This document shows positions 56,048-64,000 of a DNA stretch of 64,000 bases, in pieces. This stretch comes from Dryas octopetala (Eukaryota > Streptophyta > Magnoliopsida > Rosales > Rosaceae): positions 16,651,896 through 16,715,895 of the forward strand of contig OY992837.1 of NCBI GenBank assembly GCA_963921425.1, in the 5' to 3' direction. How positions within the stretch are numbered: position 1 is the first letter of the stretch; each line of letters opens with the position of its first letter. The position numbers and the translations under genes were made by a program. Below the pieces are notes generated by a model. It was given only the letters and a program-made list of their open reading frames with translations, was not told the origin of the DNA and did not search any database.

Positions 56048-57354
56048 TGCGGATGTAGAAAGGTTCAAAAGTTGGTCTCCAAATTTTTAAGCCATGCCTT
56101 TATAGTTTGTGTAACAAGTACTTTTTTTCAATGTATATCAAGCTACTTTACAATTAATTTTTTGGGGTGTTAATTGGCAATGTATGTGTGAATGGGTTTG
56201 CTATGACTTTGTAAATTCCAATTCCAATTTAATGAATTCATAGATCTTTTTGAGTTCATATTTGTGGATTTAATTGGATGCAAGCTAAATATTTAGTGAG
56301 ATTTAATTCCAATTGGATGCAAGCAGAGCTGTTAAATTTTGAATCAAACAAACAACAGTTGTCAATTTAAAAATATTGTGTTAGTCAAACCTAGACAACG
56401 ATTTTAGTTGAATAACCATTGTGTTGGTCAAACCTAGACAACGGTTTTAGAGGAAAACAAGTTGTGGATAGTGAAATAACACAACGGTTTTAGGTTATAA
56501 ACGGATGTGTATATGTGATTAAAACAACATTTTTTAGTTAAATCTGTTGTTGGCATATGAATTACACAACGGTTTTAGATTATCAACAGATGTGTATATG
56601 CTTTACTAACAACATTTTTTAGCCAAGACTGTTGTTGAGTGCCTCTACTAACAACATTCCTACCAAATTTAACCTGAATTATGTAACGGTTTTTATAAAA
56701 AATGATGTTTAAAGATACATCGGACAACGTTTATAGCATATAACTATTGTTAGACATCAGCTACTACAATAGTTTTATATCTATAAACGTTGTGTATTCT
56801 ATTGCGAGACAACTGTTTGGACGAAAATCAAGGTTTTTGATGGACTTTATACAACAGTTTTAAATTATAACTGTTGTATGTACTAACTCAGACAACAGTT
56901 AAAAACCGTTGTCTAAATATACTATAGTCGTCACTCGCCTAGACGACGGAATTTTGGGTAAATAGACAACGGTTTTTCACCGTTGTCTATTTATATTATT
57001 GTAGTAGTGTAATCTTGTTGGTTCCAACTTCCAAGAAACAGGATGTTCGTTGGTTAATCAAAAGCCAAATTATTTTGTTATATAAATTTACAATAAGTCA
57101 ACAATTACTGTGGCAATCTTATCACTTTAGCCTATTGTGAGAGGCTGAGAACTATACCCTATTCATATATAATATAACAATCAAAGTTTTCATTCTCTCC
57201 TTCAGTCCTTCCTTTGTTCATCGCCCAGACCTTACTGTAAGGTAAGTTTTTTTTTTTTTTTTTCTTTCCTTCATTTTTCCTCTTTGCTTGTGACTCTCTC
57301 TCGTCCTCTTCCTCCACAGTTTTCTCTCTCACACCCATCATCTTCCCACCCAGC

Positions 57355-57547
57355 ACCAGCCCCTCCCCCCCGCCTCTCTCCCCCTCAACCTAGCCCATCC
57401 CCGACACACCCCCCCTCATCCAGCCCTTCCCCGCCCCTCTCCCCTAAACCCAGCCCCTCCCTGCGCCTCTCCCCCTAAACCCAGCCCCTCCCCACCCCTC
57501 TCCCCCCAAACCCAGCCCCTCCCCGCCCCTCTTCCCCTAAACCCAGT
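57355..57547. repeat. C-rich minisatellite in the hAT element
   Basis: Four to five units of an approximately 36-40-bp repeat based on AACCCAGCCCCTCCCCGCC and CCTCTCCCCCTAA, strongly strand-asymmetric. ORFs across it on both strands are composition artefacts. Confidence 0.8.
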
Positions 57548-57924
57548 AAATAAAACTCGAAATTTCGCCGAATTCGCCGAAATTTCGTCAAATTCGCTGA
57601 AATTTCGTAAAATGTCCGAAATTTCGCCGAAAGAATTACAAAATATAGTGGGATATTGATAAAATCTCGGTGACTCAAAAAAACGAAATTTCATTCCTTG
57701 CTTATAGGATAACCTAATCAAAAATTAAACTATGACTACAAGATTAGAAACTTGTTCCAAGAGAAAGGAAATTCTCTACATCAAAGACTCCCAGCAAATT
57801 TTTGGTATGTTCTAAAAACTGAAGGAGAGAAATTAAGGAAGCTAGAGAGCTTGGAATCAAGAGAGAGAAGCTCTCAAGATCCAAATGTGAGGTGCGGTTT
57901 GGAAGGGAAGGGGAGCTAGGCTGC

Positions 57925-57932
57925 TATTTATA
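57925..57932 (-). promoter_or_regulatory. TATA-box-like motif without a visible gene
   Basis: The minus strand reads CCTATAAATAGCAGCC, a near-ideal plant TATA box, followed by a CT-rich leader-like stretch (57830-57880). The hAT element begins 225 bp downstream and no ORF follows, so any gene here was broken or the motif belongs to a retroelement LTR. Confidence 0.35.
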
Positions 57933-60224
57933 GGCTTTTGGGTGGGTGTACTTAGCAATTTTAGGTGGATACAAAGAGCAAAAGAGTGGGTGGGTTCAGC
58001 AAACAAGAAAGGAGATGGCTTTGTGTGGTTGTGACATGTGTTTAGACGATTTTAGGATCAACATGCATGTGTCCTGCATGCCCTTTCTTGGCACGCACTC
58101 CTCCGTTGGATTAAGATAGACGGACATCGCGCACGTCATTGATCCAGTAATTCTTTTCTTTTTCATTTAATTTTTGTGTTTTCTCCAATTTCTTCCAAAA
58201 TTCACCGGAAAATATCTTGTGGTCTGATGAAAAATTCATTGACACCGATATGTCTGTGATGTTCGATACTATTCTTTAATTTCCAAAATTTCAACCCAAC
58301 TTCCGTAATTCAAAAAAATTATCTTGGATCTCCGATTGAAGCAAACTCAATTTGAAAACCTAGTCGAATGAATCAAAGAACACTAAAGAGTCTATTTTCT
58401 AATTTCAGTAAAACAATTATATATAAAACATTCTAATGACATTAAACAAATTTCAGAAATTAATACGAGCACAAAATAAATTATAGAAAAACTCTAAGGC
58501 ATCGCATCGATTCATCATGCCATCAACTTGGAATTTTCTTAAGTGGTCCTTCGCATTTGCATGCACATTTATAGCCTCAGCATATATTATTACTCACTAT
58601 TCTGGGCTACTAGACAAAATAGGCTACTGATTTTTTGGCACATTTGTAGCCTCAGCATACATGTAATTGTAGTTATGTACGTTCAATTAATTGCATGATT
58701 TTTTATGAAGAAAAAGGCTACTGAACTTTCGTCTCAGCTATCAAAAGTGGGTGTTCCAAATTTTATTTTTCTGTTTATGTTTAGGGTTTAGGGTTAATAT
58801 TTCACAAATAATTTGTAATAAAAAGTCATTAGTATAATTATTATGTTAACATAATTTTCAATTGTAATTGATCAATAATATTATAATGGGGTAATTTTTA
58901 TAGGGTGATCGATGATCAGTGGAACGTTAAAACAAAGAATGTTTGAAAGCAAGTAAACAATCACTTAAAACTCTACCACGTGATGGAATTGACTCAAGAG
59001 AGAAAATAAAAAAGTGGACAGAGGAAGAGTCTGGACAAAGTGAGAAGGGGACACCTCATAAATTACCTAATTAATGACTAGGAAACATGCATATGATGAT
59101 ATGAGTATAACCAAGAGCAAGGGTCCATGCAGGACACTGCCAAACTTTGTTGTCAGAGAGAGAGAGAGAGAGTAATTGAGATAAGCAGTGACTGGAAGTG
59201 ACACAAGCAAGGAGTCACTTTCTTGTATAATATGTTATGAGAATTGAATTTACAAAACATGCATGTAATAGGTTATATGCATGCATCATATATCATTGGT
59301 CGAGTCAATTCAACAGTGCACAAATCGATATTTGTTGAATGGTCATCACGAAGCTTTTGTCCAATTATATTTATTGCATATTGTCCACCACATGGGCACA
59401 TGGCCAAGCCTTCTTGACCTATTGGGAATGAGAGAGGTACATCTGTCTTGCTTTATGCATGCCTTGACAAGCTTTAAAACGGATATAGAAAAGTGATAAT
59501 TAGCAAGTCGACAAGACCATCAACAATTGGATGCTATTTCCATCTTTCGATCTTTTGGTAGAGAGAAATAATTGGAGATGATTTCTCTAGAAACCTTCAA
59601 GCTAGCCTTCAAGTGTTCAGAAATAGAATTCCCATAGGGCTTCAAGTGTTGATGATAGAATATTCCATCCATAGGGAGCTTAGGTAAGGAGTATCAGATT
59701 ACTAATTAATAGGCCAAAAGATGTTTTTGATTCCGTATTATATATGAGTCGTACTTTAGTTCTGTCATTTTAATTTGAATTTTTTAAGAAATATATTTTT
59801 ATTAATGTCGTAATCAGATTCAATCCGTCAAAATCATCTACTTCAAAGCCAATCAAGTGATACCACATTGACATTTTCTATCTTGATTTTGACAGATTAA
59901 ACATGATTACGACATGAATAAAAACACAATCTTATAAACGTATAAATTGAAATGAAGGAATCAAAATGTAACTTACCCCCAAAATAAAAGGACTAAAAAT
60001 GACTTCACGCCTAATTAATAACTTAAAAGGACAATTATTAGCTTGTCTTATTATATTCCTTTAACAAAAAGCAACATGGAGCAATCCGGGGCATCTATTA
60101 CAACATTACAGCTATATCATAAATTCTCCATAAAAATATCTTAAATTTTTAAAATTTTAAACTAATAAATCTTCTAAAAATACACACTATAAAAACACCC
60201 TAATAAATCTGCTGTCAATGAGAT

Positions 60225-60340
60225 GCATATGCAATTGCTGCCATTGAGATGTAGACGTAGGTGCTGCCATCAAGGCGCAGCAGCTTTTGCAGAGGCAGCT
60301 GCTGCCATTGAGATGCAGATGTAGCTGCTGCAGACGCAGC
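60225..60340. repeat. Short degenerate tandem repeat
   Basis: About four units of the type GCTGCCATTGAGATGCAGATGT, mixed with GCAGCAGCTTTTGCAG. Related to the GCATCTGC motif repeats at 47.0-47.8 kb. Confidence 0.55.
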
Positions 60341-62441
60341 TTTTACGGGAAAAAAAAAAAAAAAACAGGGTTTGAAGCGGGCCTTTTAAAATTTTAACCT
60401 GCAACTGAACATTTGGGCTACGTGTTTTTGGAGTTAAGGTTTTTAGTAGTTTTGGCCGGGAAATTAAAACTGTAAAAAAAATTAAATATACAACTCATTT
60501 ATTACATACATAGGTTTGGTTTATCGCGCATGTTTTTACTTTTTCTTTTTGATCATTTTCACATAAGCATGTCCGGATGTTTATTTAGTGACAATTATTT
60601 GTCTACATCGATCAGGTCTAATATAATTATGAGCAAATGACAATAATAGTTCTCCATTTTTACCTTACTATCACTTTGATTCATAAACATTTTTTTTACA
60701 TTATATAGTACTCGAACTTTCACCCATGTATTATTTAAATTTATTTTGTCAATTTCATCTACGTTTTATGTTAATTTTAGTCACGTATTAAATATGTGAG
60801 TCATTTTTAAAAAGTAAAAATAATAACTCATTCTCTATTTTTTTTTCCCTAACATGATATATATGACTAAAATTAACGAAAAAATACATATAAAAATTCG
60901 TGTACTATATAATTCAAAAAACAAGTTTATAAAGCAAAATAATACTCGAAGTAAAGTTCAATAACCATTGCTAGGACATCTGCCGTGAATAAATCAATTG
61001 ACTAACCAAACATATAAAAGAGTACCCAAATTATATATTTCCTTGTCATTGCATCTAACTCCTTAACCCAAACGTTTAGTTCTAATTCAGTAGCTAGGAC
61101 AACAATTATATGGACAATATTATTTATGCCCTTTGTTTTGCGAGTTTTAGCAAGGAATGAGAGAGATAGGAAAGATGTCATGCATGTGGCCATCACATCA
61201 TATATCGGACAGTTCTGATTAGAGGTAAGGCTGGTGGAGGCTGTTTAAGAAAAAGTCCATTAGTCTAACTTCTTAGATGAGTGCTTGACAAACTCTCCAA
61301 AATAAAGGTACAATTATTAATTAATCTGCTATATATACAAGTATACAACACACATCATAACTTAACCTCACCAAAGAGGCAAAGATACAACAGACAAGAC
61401 AACCTATTGGACCTATGGCCCACTACTATGTTGGGTCACTCCTTGTCTCTCCAGCTGGTTCATGATTAGGGTGAACTCATCATGTCGATCTTGAAAGAAG
61501 TGGTCCAAGTGGATGTATGACAATTTTGTACTTAGTGCACGTATCTTTTTTTCTTTCACTTTTTATTTTTTAGGGTTTTCTTATATTTTTCTCATTTAAT
61601 TAGACATGTTTTTCAATGATGAAATACAGTCTCTATTTTGTTGGAAGAGATTCTGAATTCAAAAACTCATAAAACGATAATTTATATATATATATATATA
61701 AGAATGTTTTTGTGTCGGTCCTCCCTATTCCACAAAAGTGGGTGTCCCTTGGTCTAAACCCAATAGCCAACACAAAATCATTAGCTATTTAATTTATTTT
61801 CTCATGTTCAAATGAGTAACTGCGGAATCAGTTCTTCGATCACTCGTTAATAGTTTTGAGCAAATGATTCATCACAAAGGAGAACATTTTCCAACATATA
61901 TGTGATCCCACCTTGGCACCTTTACTTGGTTTGTGTGAAACGCTCAAGTATTTGTTTGCTTAATTAGTGCTTGCTCTAAGGAAACTTTTTAAAGCCATTT
62001 GCTTGAGTAGTGAAGCTGATGGGAGAAAGTTTGTAACCCTATCTACTGTACTTTTTGAAGCTGGATGCATTATTCACTTCTCTTCTCTCTCTATTTTTGG
62101 TTAATTTTCCTCCAACCACTTGATTCTCTGACGAACCACATAGCTCTTATGGAAAATATATGTAGTACTGTTACACGTGGATAATTACAAAGCTTCACCC
62201 TTTTAGATATATATTTCTTTTTTGGTACACAGATTGGCAAGAAACATTTGAATTCTAGCCATGAATGTGGAAAAATTATTTTGTACAATCATAACACCGC
62301 CACATAATGTAACAAATTCACGTATTAAAATATGAGTAGATAATGGAATTACACATCATTTGATTACACTAAATGACAGTGTTACAATTATACAAAATAA
62401 CTATCGGTGAATGTGGAAGTAAATGCTAACTACCATTAGAG

Positions 62442-64000
62442 CTACAAGCCCGTGACCAAGAGCCTGGCTAGCCTCATAAACAGGAAACACAAGTATATTG
62501 CCAGGAGGCCACTCCCCATATAACGATCCGGCTTCATATTCTTCCTTGGCAAAATCACAAGCGCCCAAAGCAAGCCGCCCATCAGAAACCCTAGTGTCTC
62601 ATAGAGAGAATGGTCAGTAGGGATGACATATGAGGCTGGATACTCAGACCATGTTGACAAAATCAAAGGCAAGCCCACTCCCACCAATGTGTTGAACATG
62701 GGTCCAGCATAGCATCCTGTGAAAGCAATTTGGGCCCCATCTGGTCCACCATTGATCGCCATAGCAACATTAGCTATCAAATCTCCAAGAGAGTTACCCC
62801 AAGCAAGAACAGTAAGTCCAAGAATTGAAGGGCTAATCCCCAATATATTCCCATATGAAACCAACAAAGAAACCAATTCCTCAGCAGTAATGTAAGTCCA
62901 AGCCACACTCATCAGAAACCCTCCAACAAGCCAAGGGAACAAGCACTTTTTTGGTGGACCACACCTCTTTGTAGTCACATATGCAAGATTACCAAAAATA
63001 ATCCCAATCAGCCCTGCAGTCAAGTAAGTTACCAATCTACTTCTTAAACCCCCAATTTCCCCTAGTGAGTTACAAAGGACAGCCAGAAGAAGTGGTGCCA
63101 AAGTCACAGAAATTACTGCAAATGGCTTAGACCACCCCTCTTCACTCACAACAGGTATAGTCAATCTTCTAGGCAAGGAGAGAGGCAACTCCAACAGATA
63201 TACCAATTTTCCCAAATAGAAACGAGCATGTGATGGTAATGAATGATCAGGATCAAGCAACCCATGATTCTGATCTTGATCCACAAGACCAAGACCAGCT
63301 TTTTCATCATCATCAAGATAGCCCAATAATGGTGTTGTAGTAGTAGTAGCATCTTCTAAATCAACAATTTTCCCAAATGTGTCCCTTTTTCTCTCTTTAC
63401 TTTTGTACAACTGTGTGGCTGAAACAGTCCCAACATAAACAAAGTAAATAGCAACAAAAGCAATGGCACCCCACAAGTTGATCCTCCCAATAACTATGAT
63501 CACAAGAAGAGATGAGAGAGAGAACAAGAAGAAGAGGACATCTCTTTTAAAACTGCCCTCATCAACTGAAATCTGTTGAGGGCTAATTACTATGCCAATA
63601 ACTCCCACCACAATGCTTGACACAAAGAAGGCGCCCCCCAACACACTGTTTAGACCCACGTCGCCGTCTCCTCCGGATGATGTGAACGAAACAACACTGG
63701 AAAAGACGTCGGGGGCCCCGTTTCCAAGCGAAAGGAGGGTGACTCCGGCGATGGTGGGAGAGAGCTTTAGGAGTTTGGACAAGCTTTCTAAGGAGGAACA
63801 GAAGAAATTGGAGGCTGTGTTTCCCAATAGATAGAACAAAACAAGAAGCCAAAGGAGAATTGAAGCATGACCTAGAAATGGGAACTGCCCAAAATTGCAG
63901 TAAAATATTTGGAGATAGTTTATGAACCCATCAGGCCTGCAGCCTTTTTGGGTTTTGACATACAAGCACTTGGATTCCGAATCTGTGTATTTATGGAGGT
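62442..64000 (-). CDS. CCX-like: Cation/calcium exchanger (CCX family), N-terminus beyond the window
   Basis: The frame is open from the right edge to TAG at 62442-62444, giving 519 codons. It continues past 64000 (…HKYTDSESKCLYVK), so the start and probable signal/TM1 are missing; the TTG at 63965 is not the start. Two exchanger repeats are clear: alpha-1 SLGNGAPDVFSSVVSF and alpha-2 LTVLAWGNSLGDLIANVAMA. Several hydrophobic segments flank each, and a hydrophilic loop with an acidic/Thr-rich stretch (DLEDATTTTT, LDDDEK) lies between. This is the plant CCX group (formerly CAX7-11) of the sodium/calcium exchanger superfamily. Members exchange cations across endomembranes or the plasma membrane. 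No intron is visible, and the frame is intact. Confidence 0.93.
   Translation of the reverse strand, partial: LHKYTDSESKCLYVKTQKGCRPDGFINYLQIFYCNFGQFPFLGHASILLWLLVLFYLLGNTASNFFCSSLESLSKLLKLSPTIAGVTLLSLGNGAPDVFSSVVSFTSSGGDGDVGLNSVLGGAFFVSSIVVGVIGIVISPQQISVDEGSFKRDVLFFLFSLSSLLVIIVIGRINLWGAIAFVAIYFVYVGTVSATQLYKSKERKRDTFGKIVDLEDATTTTTPLLGYLDDDEKAGLGLVDQDQNHGLLDPDHSLPSHARFYLGKLVYLLELPLSLPRRLTIPVVSEEGWSKPFAVISVTLAPLLLAVLCNSLGEIGGLRSRLVTYLTAGLIGIIFGNLAYVTTKRCGPPKKCLFPWLVGGFLMSVAWTYITAEELVSLLVSYGNILGISPSILGLTVLAWGNSLGDLIANVAMAINGGPDGAQIAFTGCYAGPMFNTLVGVGLPLILSTWSEYPASYVIPTDHSLYETLGFLMGGLLWALVILPRKNMKPDRYMGSGLLAIYLCFLFMRLARLLVTGL

Larger units (their letters stand above)
50377..57009. mobile_element. 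CACTA element carrying captured gene fragments
   Basis: A 6,633-bp element with perfect 22-bp terminal inverted repeats starting CACTACTACAATAATA and a TAA target duplication (50374-50376 and 57010-57012), as expected of CACTA (En/Spm) elements. Subterminal repeats of ACAACGGTTTT/AAAACTGTTGT type fill about 50400-50560 and 56340-57000. No transposase ORF is seen. The interior holds pieces of RPS5, plastid rpl32 and further exon-like segments with splice sites, all on the plus strand. This is the Pack-type organisation, in which a non-autonomous element carries host gene pieces. Confidence 0.88.
49720..57700. mobile_element. hAT-type element, interrupted by a CACTA element
   Basis: Left end CAAGGAGTAAAATTTCG and right end CGAAATTTCATTCCTTG are inverted repeats. 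They are flanked by a perfect 8-bp target duplication, CTTATAGG (49712-49719 and 57701-57708). The subterminal DNA is rich in GAAATTTCG on both sides. Without the CACTA and its target duplication it is about 1,345 bp, with no transposase, so non-autonomous. Confidence 0.8.
57709..62441. other. Intergenic, no gene supported
   Basis: AT-rich DNA with a GA run (59156-59173), a TA run (61683-61702) and the minisatellite at 60225-60340. Short ORFs here show no recognisable protein features. The last 150 bases or so should contain the 3' UTR of the exchanger gene. Confidence 0.5.

Noticed and set aside
57284..57721. Pro-rich and Gly-rich ORFs over the C-rich minisatellite
   Set aside because: Composition artefacts on both strands.
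59281..59496. 71-residue ORF in the intergenic region
   Set aside because: No known motif, and nothing supports coding.

Overview
This window is nuclear DNA from a flowering plant. Spliced host genes, plant-type ribosomal protein, dynamin-related and cation-exchanger genes, an integrated pararetrovirus and several classes of plant transposon all point that way. The mix would suit a woody eudicot such as a member of the rose family, but that is inference; I cannot name the species. Two runs of exactly 200 N (16456-16655 and 44656-44855) are assembly gaps of unknown true size.

Layout. 1-1966: a transposon-derived gene with a 'gypsy-type transposon' domain, cut off by viral DNA. 1964-16455: a head-to-tail array of an endogenous caulimovirid-like pararetrovirus (EPRV) on the minus strand. 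One unit is nearly intact (2224-9476, 7,253 bp, bounded by two tRNA-Met primer-binding sites) and a second is damaged (9477 to the gap). 16656-17818: the 3' end of a Ty1/copia element. 19265-21283: an intact single-exon dynamin-related gene (DRP4C-like, minus strand). 21418-30711: the region upstream of that gene, where an inverted-repeat element, a 909-bp tandem duplication and a 7.1-kb copia element are layered in an order that can be read from the sequence. 31-38 kb: gene-poor DNA with foldback repeats. 38389-38999: a three-exon 40S ribosomal protein S30 gene. 41865-42156: a Tourist-like MITE. 42837-42992: an isolated last exon of a cyclophilin. 44307-48330: foldback elements, including a 443-bp hAT MITE with an 8-bp target duplication. 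49720-57700: a hAT-type element with an 8-bp target duplication, interrupted by a 6.6-kb CACTA element (50377-57009, 22-bp terminal repeats, TAA target duplication) that carries pieces of a nuclear 40S ribosomal protein S5 gene, plastid rpl32 and unidentified exons. 62442-64000: a cation/calcium exchanger gene (minus strand) that runs off the right edge.

Only four genes look like host genes, and three of these look functional: the DRP4C-like gene, eS30 and the CCX gene. The rest is mobile DNA and decayed repeats. The most interesting items are the EPRV array, with a shared in-frame stop, a possible leader-to-ORF3 splice and a 7-bp microhomology deletion; the gene-carrying CACTA nested in a hAT; and the copia element whose LTRs are nearly identical although its coding region is badly decayed.
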